Part shown: positions 1-7,133 of the stretch, piece by piece
How the letters are laid out: each line of letters begins with the position of its first letter
Position numbering within the stretch: position 1 is the stretch's first letter
From: Candidatus Aminicenantes bacterium UBA2190
Lineage (GTDB): Bacteria; Acidobacteriota; Aminicenantia; UBA2199
Direction: 5' to 3'
DNA length: 13,137 bases
Assembly (NCBI GenBank): GCA_002335385.1
Contig: DCVK01000045.1
Span: 4,342-17,478 of the forward strand
Notes under the pieces: generated by a model
Told to the model about the DNA's origin: nothing
Databases searched by the model: none
What the model saw: only the letters and a program-made list of their open reading frames with translations
Made by a program: the position numbers and the translations under genes

Positions 1-643
1 TGTAGAAATGATGCGGCCGCAACGGGGCGATCCCGACATCGACGGCTCCGTAGAAGCGCGCCAGCCGCAAGACCGCGGCAGCGATCTCCGCTGCCGTGGC
101 GGCGGAGCGTTCGGGATTCACGTCGCCGCCCGCTGCATCCCGCGTCCTGTCCAGCAAGGAAAAGGCCGCGGCGAAAACCGGAGAATAGACCGGGTCATGA
201 TACACCAGGCCCGGCGCAGCCAACTCCGGCCGCCGATGGATCTTTTCGTCCAGGGGGCGAAATTGAGGATGCTTCTCATAATAGGGACCGGCCAGTCCGG
301 GGTGGAATTTCAACTGGTCGCGGGAAAACATGTGATCGCGCTCGTCGAAGCGCTCAATGGTTTCAGGGGCGGGAGGAAGCGGTTGGGACGGGAAATACTT
401 CAGGAGCGACAGGCCGATAAAGACGGCCAGCAGGACAAGCAGCGCAAGGTTCGCACTCCATGCCGCGGCCGCATGCCGCGACAGCAGAAGCGTGACCCAG
501 AAAAAAACGTTCGCCGCCATGAAGAGCAGCGACAGCCAGACGGCCCGCCATTCGCCCTCACGCCGGGAAGTGACCGCCAGCAGGAGCAGGAACCCTGAGC
601 CGGCCAGCAAGGCAAGACCATCGATCCAACCTAGCCAATCCAT
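1..643 (-). CDS. Membrane-anchored reductive-dehalogenase-like protein, N-terminal part (cut by window edge)
   Basis: Only the first 214 codons are present; the gene continues past base 1. I translated it by hand from ATG at 643, which has GAGG five bases upstream. Three hydrophobic segments (about residues 7-24, 34-55 and 62-82) are followed by a soluble part. That part contains ERFDERDHMFSR (97-108), GPYYEKHP (119-126), a PG turn near 144, and AVDVGIAPLRPHHFY (200-214). From memory this order (FDERD-x-MF-x-R, YY-x-x-HP, then a GA-x-x-VGI-x-L stretch) is typical of non-respiratory membrane-bound reductive-dehalogenase-domain proteins, whose later part carries a corrinoid fold and two 4Fe-4S motifs. 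Those diagnostic parts lie outside the window, so the family call rests on the N-terminal half and substrate cannot be inferred. The start lies 59 bases after the stop of the upstream beta-helix gene on the same strand, and co-transcription is plausible. Confidence 0.6.
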   Translation of the reverse strand, partial: MDWLGWIDGLALLAGSGFLLLLAVTSRREGEWRAVWLSLLFMAANVFFWVTLLLSRHAAAAWSANLALLVLLAVFIGLSLLKYFPSQPLPPAPETIERFDERDHMFSRDQLKFHPGLAGPYYEKHPQFRPLDEKIHRRPELAAPGLVYHDPVYSPVFAAAFSLLDRTRDAAGGDVNPERSAATAAEIAAAVLRLARFYGAVDVGIAPLRPHHFY

Positions 644-655
644 GAAAACCTCATT

Positions 656-673
656 CCCCGCGCCGGAGCGGGG
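656..673 (-). other. GC hairpin just upstream of the dehalogenase-like gene
   Basis: CCCCGC (656-661) and GCGGGG (668-673) form a perfect 6-bp stem with a 6-base loop in the 59-base gap between the two minus-strand genes. On the minus strand it ends a few bases before the GAGG ribosome binding site. No run of T follows it, so it does not look like an intrinsic terminator. It could affect translation or mRNA ends between the two genes; this is inference. Confidence 0.3.
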
Positions 674-702
674 CAGGGGGAAAAACCGCTGGCGGGCGCC
701 GG

Positions 703-2025
703 CTACTCCGGCTTTTTCGCGCCGGCCTTTCCGGGAGCCCCGAACAGTTTCAGCGCATCCTGGAACGGATAGCGGTTGGCGAACATGGAGACCTGGGTAT
801 TGAGCTTGCCCTGCTTGGGCAGGCCCATCACCTCGCGCAGCACGTTGGCCGGGGAATCGGGATTGAAGTCGGCCGTCTCGCCGTAACGGGCATTGAGAAA
901 ATTCTCCAGGTAGGCTTTATGAAGCGGCAGCCTGAAGCCGAGCTTGTCGGAATTGCCATTGCAGCTGGCCAGGCCCAGGTCGGCGTTCATGTCCTCGATG
1001 CGCACGCGCTCCATCATGCCGGCGGCCGACCTTCCCGGCTCGACGTACAGCAGCGGGGCCTGCTTGTTCAGAAAGAGGATATTGCCGTCGATCTTCACCC
1101 AGTCGTTGGGATTGCCGCGCGTGTGGTCGATGCCGGCCAGCACGTTGCAGCCGATCAGGTTGTCGCGGATGTCGTAGGAGACCATGGTCATGACGCGGAT
1201 GCCGCAGCCCATGTCGGCGAAATCCTTCAGCCGGCTCCAGGTGAACACGATCGTGTTGCCGGCGATCTCCACGTGGCCGCTCTTCTCCAGCGGTCCGCGG
1301 GGGCCTTTTTTGCCGCCGGTGCCGAACACTTCGATGGCCGCCATCTTGTTGCCGGCAAAAACATTGTTGAGGATCCGCACCCGGCCGGTCTTGAAACCGC
1401 CCTGGATGGCGAAATGACCGTTCAGGAAAACGCAGTTGCGGATGACGACATCGCCCTCGATGCGGGCGTTGACCTTGTTGGTGAAGCACAGCAGCGGCTC
1501 GTGAACGGTGCTGGGGCCCTCGGCGGGCCGCTCCGTGTCGCGCAGGATCCGGCCTCCCAGCCCCGCGACCAGGCCCTCCTTCGGGGAATAGGCGTTCTGC
1601 TCGCCGCGGTCGAGGATGAACCCGTCCAGGACGAAAGCGGAGCCGGCGGGGACGTTCAGGACGCTGAGCAGCGGCCGGCGCCCGCTGGCCCCCGAGTCGC
1701 GGTCCGGGACGATGGTCGTCGGGAACTTCACGACGTCGCGGGCAGAAAAATCGGGCGCGAAGCCGCCGACCAGCTCGACCGGCTGCGGCACGTCCAGGTA
1801 GCCCTTGCCGCGCAGACCGAAGTAATTGCCCTGGGCCACCAGGATGCGATCGCCGGCCCGGGCGGCTTTCAGCGCCGCCTCGATGTTCTTGAATGGGGCC
1901 GCCTTCGTCCCGGGGTTCTGGTTGTCGCCCCGGTCGCGGGCGACGTAAAGGTCGGCGGCGCAGGCTGCGGCTGCGGCCAGCATGAAGATCAGCGCGATGA
2001 CGGGACGCTTCCTCTTTGTGATCAT
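703..2025 (-). CDS. Secreted right-handed parallel beta-helix protein (DUF1565-like N-terminus)
   Basis: This is a 440-residue protein. I chose ATG at 2025 rather than the longer reading from 2115 because AAGGAG lies five bases before it and a signal peptide starts there: basic MITKRKR, then a hydrophobic stretch to about residue 21, with a likely signal peptidase I cut near ACA|AD. Residues about 25-75 (LYVARDRGDNQNPG, APFKNIEAALKAARAGD, VAQGNY) match the opening of DUF1565/pectate-lyase-like beta-helices. Between about 200 and 340, repeated strand motifs (VVIRNCVFLNG, VRILNNVFAGN, VEIAGNTIVF, YDIRDNLIGCNVLAGI, VKIDGNILFLN) show stacked beta-helix coils. Such folds occur in polysaccharide lyases and other carbohydrate-active or surface proteins. 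No catalytic residues can be assigned, so enzyme activity is open. It lies 99 bases downstream of the propeller regulator and upstream of the dehalogenase-like gene, all on one strand. Confidence 0.8.
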   Translation of the reverse strand: MITKRKRPVIALIFMLAAAAACAADLYVARDRGDNQNPGTKAAPFKNIEAALKAARAGDRILVAQGNYFGLRGKGYLDVPQPVELVGGFAPDFSARDVVKFPTTIVPDRDSGASGRRPLLSVLNVPAGSAFVLDGFILDRGEQNAYSPKEGLVAGLGGRILRDTERPAEGPSTVHEPLLCFTNKVNARIEGDVVIRNCVFLNGHFAIQGGFKTGRVRILNNVFAGNKMAAIEVFGTGGKKGPRGPLEKSGHVEIAGNTIVFTWSRLKDFADMGCGIRVMTMVSYDIRDNLIGCNVLAGIDHTRGNPNDWVKIDGNILFLNKQAPLLYVEPGRSAAGMMERVRIEDMNADLGLASCNGNSDKLGFRLPLHKAYLENFLNARYGETADFNPDSPANVLREVMGLPKQGKLNTQVSMFANRYPFQDALKLFGAPGKAGAKKPE

Positions 2026-2086
2026 GTCGACTCCTTGCAGCGGTTCCGGCGGGGCCGTTGCCTGTGGCAGGTCCTCACCGGAGGCC

Positions 2087-2115
2087 ATTGTTGCGGGTTT
2101 TTCCGCCCGTGTCAA
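2087..2115 (-). promoter_or_regulatory. Candidate sigma-70-like promoter for the beta-helix gene
   Basis: On the minus strand a perfect -35 TTGACA (2110-2115) is followed by a 17-base spacer and AACAAT (2087-2092, four of six consensus positions). It begins about ten bases after the stop codon of the regulator gene. The predicted transcript starts near 2080, with a leader of about 55 bases before ATG 2025. The spacer contains a short CGGG/CCCG dyad. This would let the beta-helix gene be transcribed apart from its regulator. Confidence 0.45.
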
Positions 2116-2124
2116 TAGCGGCGG

Positions 2125-4917
2125 CTACTTGACCTGCAGGTTCTTGAACAGGGTGATCAGCTGGGCGCGGTTCTTGACCTTCAGTTTCTGGAAGATGTGG
2201 TTGGCATGGCTCTTCACCGTGCTTACGGAGATGAACAGGGCGTCCTCGATCTCGCGGTTGCTCTTGCCGCGTAGCAGCAGGTGGATGATCTCGCGCTCGC
2301 GGGCCGAGATGCCGAACTTGTCGAAGTAGTTGTCCATGGCCATCTCGGTGCGGATGCGCGCCGCCAGTAGCCGGGCGCGCGTACGGTTCAGCTGCACGAG
2401 AACGGCGGCAACGGCCAGGAGCACCAGCAGGCGGAACCACCATGCCTGCCACCACGGCGGCCGGATGCGGATGGCCAGCGAAACGCCATCCTGGTTCCAC
2501 ACCCCCTCATTGTTCGAGCCCCGCACCCGCAGGCGGTAGCGGCCGGAACTGAGGTTGTCCAGGTTGACGCTGTGCTCAAAGCCAAGATCGTGCCAGGAGT
2601 CGTCGCGGCCGTCGAGGCGGAAGGCGTACTGGTTCTTGTCGGGCCTCACGTAGCTCAGGGCGGCGAAGGAGACGCCCAGGCTGTTCTGCCGGTGGGAAAG
2701 GACCAGGTCGGGAGCCAGGACGATGGAGCGCGGCAGCGGCGAGTCGCCGCCGATGGCCACCGGCCGGCGCCAGACCTGGATGTCGGTGAAGGCCAGGGGC
2801 GGCACGGTGCGGTTGCTCCGCGCCAGCCAGGGCTTGAAGGAAAGCATCCCCTGCAAACCGCCGAAAAAGATTTCGCCGTTCTTCAGGCGCAGGTAACTGC
2901 CGTAGGTCAGGGCGAAGGCCGGCACCCGGTCGCGGCTGTCGTAAACGGTGAAGGTCCCTGACTTCATGTTGAAGCGCGAGAGGCCGGCGGCGCTGCTGAT
3001 CCAGAGGTTCTCCCCATCGTCCCCGGCGATGCCCAGGATGAAGTTGCGCAGGGTGGAGCCGGGGGCGCTGAAGTGCTGGAAACGGACCCCGGCCTGGGAG
3101 CGTTCCATCCGGTTGAGGCCGTTGGAGGTCCCGATCCAGATGCGACCCTGCAGGTCCTGGTGCAGGATCATGATGTAATTCTGCGTCTCTTTGCTCGGGT
3201 CGGGGGGATCGAGATAATAGCGGCGGAAGCGGTCGCGATCGCGGTCGTACAGGTTGAGTCCGTTCTCGGTCCCGATCCAGACGTTCCCCTCACGGTCCTC
3301 CATGACGGGATTGACATGGCTGGCGCTGAGGCTGCCGGGATCGTCCGCGTCGTGCAGGTAGCGCTTGAAGGCCCGGTCCCGGGAGTCCCAGCGCAGCAGG
3401 CAGAAGTCGGAGGCGATCCAGACATCGCCCCGCGAGTCATCGCGGATCATGGCCACGGCGGTGAAGCCCAGGGTGGCGGGGTCATCAGCCCTGGCGGCGA
3501 ATACTTCCTCCTCGCCGCTGCGGGGATCGAAGCGGACCAGGCCGCCGACGGTGGACGCCCAGACCTCGCCGCGGCGGGTCTGGAGGATGCGGAACACGCG
3601 GTTGAATCCCGCCATGTCCGGCCGGCCGGCCGCCAGGGGGAAGCGTTCGTAGACGCCCGACTCGGGGGCATAGCGGAACGCTCCGGCCGACGTCGCCAGC
3701 CAGATCCGCCCCGGGTCGCCCTCGCTCATGCCCAAGACACGGTTGGCGGCCACGGGGTCGACGCCGATGCCTCGGTTCAGGTGGCGGCGGAAAAAATCGG
3801 GCTGCGGCAGGCACTTGAAGAGGCCGCGGTTGCCGACGCTGACCCAGCACATCCCGGAGCGGTCGTGGAACACCGAGTTGATCGGTTCGTCGCGCGGGTC
3901 GCCGCGCTCACCGAACTGATCCTGCAGCACGATCCGCCGCCATGCGCCCCGGGTGTGATCGAACCAGTGGAGCCCGTTCTGTGTTCCCAAGAGCATCGCG
4001 CCGGGGTCGTCGGGATAATCGCTGATGAAGAAGACCGCGTTGGCGCCTGGATCGACAAGATGCACCTCGGGGGGTGAGTAGCGCTGCCAGGAGTTGCGGT
4101 CGGTATCGAAGCGGCTGAGGGAGTTGCCGGCGCTGCCTAGCCAGAGGATGCCGGGGAACCGTGGCGACTCGAAGATCTCGAACACGCCGTCATTACCGAG
4201 AGAGTTTTCGTTCGCGGGGTCGTGGCGGAAGCTTTCGAAGCTCCCGCTCGCGGGCAGGAAGCGCTGGAGGCCGCCGGAGGTGGCCACCCAGACCCGCCGG
4301 AGCGAATCCTCGTACACCATGTTCACCTGGTCGCTGGCCAGCGATCCCGGTCGCGAGGGATCGGCCCGGAAGCTCCGGCACTCGCCCGTCTTCGTGTCGA
4401 AGAGGCCCAGGCCCTTGCGTGTCGACACCCAGAGCAGGCCCGGGCGGGATTTGGACGCGCAGAGATGGTTGATGCCGTCATCGGGGATCGAGCGCGGGTC
4501 TTGGGGATCGTGGCGATAGGCGGTGAAGCTCTCGCTGGCGATCTCCATGCGGTTCAGTCCGCCGACCGTGCCCAGCCAGAGGTCGCCGCCCGGGTCCTGG
4601 GCGATGGACAGGACGTAATCGCTGCTCAGCGGCCGGGGCAGGGTGTTGGCCCGGCGGAAAACCCGGAAATGAATGCCGTCATGGCGCGTGACCCCGAGGC
4701 TGCCGCCGAGCCAGATGAATCCGCTGCGGTCCTGGAACATGCAGTAGATCACATCGTTGAACAGCCCGGCATCGGCGGTGATGCGCTCGGCGGGGATGAC
4801 CAGTTCCTGAGGCCTGAGCGCCAGCGGGCAGACCAGGAGGAAGATCCCAGCCAGTAGGCGTCGCCCACAGCCCAGCCTGGAGCGCCGCCCCTTCAATACG
4901 TCGGGATGGAGTATCAT
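2125..4917 (-). CDS. Membrane-spanning propeller / Y_Y_Y sensor fused to a LuxR-type DNA-binding domain
   Basis: This 930-residue protein starts at ATG 4917 with GAGG four bases upstream. The N-terminus is basic, then hydrophobic (about 20-35), so it is an export signal. I count 14 propeller repeats between about residues 50 and 720, each ending in a form of W-[LIV]-G-[ST]-x-x-G-[LIV] (GFIWLGGSLGV, DLWLGTVGGL, NVWIGTENGL, RIWIGTSNGL). This equals two seven-bladed propellers, as in the sensor half of hybrid two-component systems. A Y_Y_Y domain follows (FAALSYVRPDKNQYAFRLDG, then GRYRLRVRGSNNEGVW). One transmembrane helix lies at about 825-843. After a linker of about 20 residues, a GerE/LuxR helix-turn-helix fills 865-930 (GISAREREIIHLLLRGKSN, STVKSHANHIFQKLKVKNRA). 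There is no histidine-kinase H-box, ATPase or receiver domain. The expected role is direct transcription control from the membrane in response to a periplasmic ligand, perhaps a saccharide. The ligand is inferred only from relatives; the beta-helix gene downstream is the obvious candidate target. Confidence 0.9.
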   Translation of the reverse strand: MILHPDVLKGRRSRLGCGRRLLAGIFLLVCPLALRPQELVIPAERITADAGLFNDVIYCMFQDRSGFIWLGGSLGVTRHDGIHFRVFRRANTLPRPLSSDYVLSIAQDPGGDLWLGTVGGLNRMEIASESFTAYRHDPQDPRSIPDDGINHLCASKSRPGLLWVSTRKGLGLFDTKTGECRSFRADPSRPGSLASDQVNMVYEDSLRRVWVATSGGLQRFLPASGSFESFRHDPANENSLGNDGVFEIFESPRFPGILWLGSAGNSLSRFDTDRNSWQRYSPPEVHLVDPGANAVFFISDYPDDPGAMLLGTQNGLHWFDHTRGAWRRIVLQDQFGERGDPRDEPINSVFHDRSGMCWVSVGNRGLFKCLPQPDFFRRHLNRGIGVDPVAANRVLGMSEGDPGRIWLATSAGAFRYAPESGVYERFPLAAGRPDMAGFNRVFRILQTRRGEVWASTVGGLVRFDPRSGEEEVFAARADDPATLGFTAVAMIRDDSRGDVWIASDFCLLRWDSRDRAFKRYLHDADDPGSLSASHVNPVMEDREGNVWIGTENGLNLYDRDRDRFRRYYLDPPDPSKETQNYIMILHQDLQGRIWIGTSNGLNRMERSQAGVRFQHFSAPGSTLRNFILGIAGDDGENLWISSAAGLSRFNMKSGTFTVYDSRDRVPAFALTYGSYLRLKNGEIFFGGLQGMLSFKPWLARSNRTVPPLAFTDIQVWRRPVAIGGDSPLPRSIVLAPDLVLSHRQNSLGVSFAALSYVRPDKNQYAFRLDGRDDSWHDLGFEHSVNLDNLSSGRYRLRVRGSNNEGVWNQDGVSLAIRIRPPWWQAWWFRLLVLLAVAAVLVQLNRTRARLLAARIRTEMAMDNYFDKFGISAREREIIHLLLRGKSNREIEDALFISVSTVKSHANHIFQKLKVKNRAQLITLFKNLQVK

Positions 4918-4927
4918 GGATCCTCGC

Positions 4928-4939
4928 TTCCAACTGGAA
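4928..4939. promoter_or_regulatory. Dyad over the start site of the propeller-regulator promoter
   Basis: TTCCA and TGGAA flank a two-base centre (TTCCAACTGGAA on the plus strand), a perfect 5-2-5 inverted repeat. It touches the -10 box and covers the predicted transcription start near 4932, where a repressor or autoregulator would act. No regulator is assigned. Confidence 0.3.
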
Positions 4940-4967
4940 TTTTAATGAGAAGCGCGAGTGAAGTCAA
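4939..4967 (-). promoter_or_regulatory. Sigma-70-like promoter for the propeller-LuxR gene
   Basis: On the minus strand TTGACT (4962-4967) and TAAAAT (4939-4944) are separated by exactly 17 bases. Each box matches five of six consensus positions. The predicted start is near 4932, giving a leader of about 15 bases that contains only the GCGAGG ribosome binding site. It faces away from the transketolase gene. Confidence 0.6.
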
Positions 4968-5016
4968 CATCGGCCTCCCCGGCCAGCGGGGCGACGCATC
5001 GGGATTGACGCGGCCC

Positions 5017-5045
5017 TTTGCAACCGACCCACGATATGCGAAAAT
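5017..5045 (+). promoter_or_regulatory. Possible promoter for the transketolase gene
   Basis: TTTGCA (5017-5022), a 17-base spacer and GAAAAT (5040-5045) each match four of six consensus positions. They would start a transcript near 5052, with a leader of about 29 bases before ATG 5081. A better -35, TTGACG at 5005-5010, has no acceptable -10 at 16-18 bases. This is the weakest promoter call in the window. Confidence 0.3.
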
Positions 5046-5080
5046 GGCCGCACAGCAAACGCAAGCCGGAAGGAGGACGC

Positions 5081-6868
5081 ATGGCAACCAGCGATTCGTT
5101 GCGGAAAATGGCCGACAAGCTCAGGATCCATTCGTTGCGGATAACCACGGCGGCGGGCTCGGGGCATCCCACGACATGCCTGTCGGCCGCCGAGATCATG
5201 AGCGTCCTGTTCTTCGCCGTGATGGACGGCGACGACGAATTCATCCTTTCCAAGGGCCATGCCGCCCCCATCCTCTGGGCCGCCCTCGCCGAGGCCGGCC
5301 TGCTCGGGCGCGACGAACTGCTCAACCTGCGCAAAATCGACAGCGTGCTGGAGGGGCACCCGACGGCGCGCATGCCGCTGATCCGCATCGCCAGCGGCAG
5401 CCTGGGGCAGGGGCTGAGCGCCGGCTGCGGCATGGCCGTGGCCAGGAAGATCGACGGGGCCTTGGGACGGGTCTTCGTCCTGCAGGGCGACGGCGAGACC
5501 GCCGAGGGCAGCGTCTGGGAGGCGGCCGACAGCGCCGCCCATTACCGCCTCGACAACCTGGTGCTGGTCATCGACGCCAACCGCCTGGGCCAGTCGGGTC
5601 CGACGCGCCACGGCCATGACCTGGCGGCATACGATAGGAAATTCAAGGCTTTCGGCTGGCGGACGGCCGTCGTCGACGGCCACGACGTCGCCCAGCTGCA
5701 GGGCGCGCTGGCTGCGGCTGCCGGCGCCGGCCGGCCGCTGGCGGTCATCGCCAGGACCCTCAAGGGCCGGGGCGTCTCCTTCCTGGAAGACAAGGAGGGC
5801 TGGCATGGCAAGCCGCTGAACGCACAGGAACTGGAGCGGGCGCTGGCCGAGATCGGGCCGGTGAAGGTCGAGCTGCCGTCGGCCTACTCGCCGGCACGGC
5901 CGGCATTCGCTTTCCAGGATTATGCCGCCGACGCCTATCCCCCGGGCGAAATGGTCTCGACCCGCGCCGCCTACGGCCGGGCGCTGCTGGCGCTGGGCCG
6001 GGCCAACGGCCGCGTCGTCGCCATCGACGGCGACGTGAAGAACTCGACCATGGCCGAGGAGTTCTTCAATGCCTTTCCCGAGCGCTCCGTGGAATCCTAC
6101 ATCGCCGAGCAGAACATGGCCGGCATGGCCATGGGTCTCTCGGCCATGGGTTTCGCCCCTTTCGTGGCCACCTTCGCCGCCTTCTTGACGCGCGCCCACG
6201 ATTTCATCCGCATGGCGCAATACTCGGGGGCGAACATCAAGTTCGTCGGCTCGCACGCCGGCGTCAGCATCGGCGCCGACGGCCCCTCGCAGATGGGCCT
6301 CGAGGACATTTCCATTTTCCTGGACATGCCCGGAGCCATGGTCCTCTATCCCTGCGACGCCGTGGCCACCGCCCGGCTGGTCCGGGAAATGGCCCGCCAC
6401 GACGGCATCTCTTATCTGCGCACCACCCGCGACAAGACGCCGGTACTGTATGGCAACGACGAGGAATTCCCCGCCGGTGGCCTGAAGGTTCTGCGCCGCT
6501 CCGCCTCCGACCGGGCGCTCATCGCGGCCTGCGGCATCACCGTGCACGAGGCGCTGAAAGCCCACGACGCGCTGAAGAACCGCGGCGTCGCCACGCGGGT
6601 CGTCGACCTGTACTCGCTGCAGCCGCTGCCGGAAGCCGAATTGCTGCGGCATGCCGGCGAGTGCGGCCAGCGGGTCGCGGTCATCGAGGACCACTACGGC
6701 GGCGCCGTCGCCGGCCGGGTGGCCCTGGCAATCGGCAAGGTGTCCAGCCTGCACGTGCGCGGGATCCCGCGCTCGGGCTCGGGCCCGGAGCTCCTGGCCC
6801 TGATGAAAATCGATGCCAACGCCATCATCAACGCGGTCGAGGAGCTGCTGAAGAACGAGCATTCGTGA
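5081..6868 (+). CDS. tkt: Transketolase, short mammalian-type, full length
   Basis: This is a thiamine-diphosphate enzyme of the non-oxidative pentose phosphate pathway that moves two-carbon ketol units between sugar phosphates. The protein has 595 residues. ATG 5081 is chosen over an earlier ATG at 5018 because AGGAGG lies four bases before it and the family N-terminus (SLRKMADKLRIHSL) begins there. Visible motifs are GSGHP (26-30), SKGHAAP (57-63), the diphosphate/Mg motif from GDG (136-138) to N167, WHGKP (241-245), catalytic Glu343 in AEQNMAG, GVSIGADGPSQM (394-405), YLRTTR (445-450) and EDHYGG (536-541). All three domains are present in one chain, unlike the split two-subunit form. The wording (TTAAGSGHPT, AAEIM-x-VLFF, GVSIG-x-DGPSQM) is closest to animal transketolases of about 620 residues. 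The loop between LFF and LSKGHA is about nine residues shorter than in human transketolase. It is divergent from the propeller regulator and is followed 265 bases later by nikR. Confidence 0.95.
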   Translation: MATSDSLRKMADKLRIHSLRITTAAGSGHPTTCLSAAEIMSVLFFAVMDGDDEFILSKGHAAPILWAALAEAGLLGRDELLNLRKIDSVLEGHPTARMPLIRIASGSLGQGLSAGCGMAVARKIDGALGRVFVLQGDGETAEGSVWEAADSAAHYRLDNLVLVIDANRLGQSGPTRHGHDLAAYDRKFKAFGWRTAVVDGHDVAQLQGALAAAAGAGRPLAVIARTLKGRGVSFLEDKEGWHGKPLNAQELERALAEIGPVKVELPSAYSPARPAFAFQDYAADAYPPGEMVSTRAAYGRALLALGRANGRVVAIDGDVKNSTMAEEFFNAFPERSVESYIAEQNMAGMAMGLSAMGFAPFVATFAAFLTRAHDFIRMAQYSGANIKFVGSHAGVSIGADGPSQMGLEDISIFLDMPGAMVLYPCDAVATARLVREMARHDGISYLRTTRDKTPVLYGNDEEFPAGGLKVLRRSASDRALIAACGITVHEALKAHDALKNRGVATRVVDLYSLQPLPEAELLRHAGECGQRVAVIEDHYGGAVAGRVALAIGKVSSLHVRGIPRSGSGPELLALMKIDANAIINAVEELLKNEHS

Positions 6869-7072
6869 CGCGTTTCCCGTACTGCGTGACATGCAGCGGC
6901 AAGGGATCGATCTCTAGCTGAATCGCCCCATGGCCTTGCTCCTCCTTGTCACCTGTCTCCGGTCACGATAATGGATAATTTTCTAGTGCATCGGGCAGCG
7001 AACGTCAAACCTCTGGCTTCGTATCGCCTTTGCCATCCGCCAACTATCAAGTCCCAATTCCATGCAGCAAAA

Positions 7073-7101
7073 TTCCTTTTCAAAGCGAAAACCAATATAA
7101 T
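7073..7101 (+). promoter_or_regulatory. Promoter for nikR
   Basis: A perfect TATAAT (7096-7101) lies in an AT-rich stretch. At 17-base spacing the -35 is TTCCTT (7073-7078), which is poor. The predicted start is near 7108, leaving a leader of about 26 bases before ATG 7134. The rest of the 265-base gap from 6869 shows no gene and no convincing terminator for tkt. Confidence 0.5.
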
Positions 7102-7116
7102 GAAGCTGATTCTATT
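7094..7116. promoter_or_regulatory. Candidate operator dyad over the nikR -10 box and start site
   Basis: AATATAAT (7094-7101) and ATTCTATT (7109-7116) form an inverted repeat with seven of eight positions matched and a 7-base centre. It covers the -10 box and the predicted start. Autoregulation by NikR would be sensible, but the spacing and sequence do not match the enterobacterial NikR site (GTATGA-N16-TCATAC). The region is AT-rich, so chance is a real alternative. Confidence 0.25.
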
Positions 7117-7133
7117 TACAAAAGGAAGGCACC

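Noticed and set aside
8..598. Plus-strand reading of 196 residues at the left edge
   Set aside because: It is rich in Arg, Gln and Gly with no recognisable motifs. The minus strand encodes a coherent membrane protein with a ribosome binding site.
2026..2115. Longer start for the beta-helix protein at 2115
   Set aside because: The extra 30 residues have no ribosome binding site, precede the signal peptide and overlap the candidate promoter. ATG 2025 has AAGGAG at good spacing.
919..2118. Plus-strand reading of 399 residues opposite the beta-helix gene
   Set aside because: It is an antisense shadow; the minus strand has a signal peptide, a ribosome binding site and beta-helix repeats.
4964..6892. 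Long minus-strand reading of 642 residues opposite transketolase
   Set aside because: It is a mirror of a GC-rich coding strand. Transketolase on the plus strand has every family motif and the mirror reading has none.
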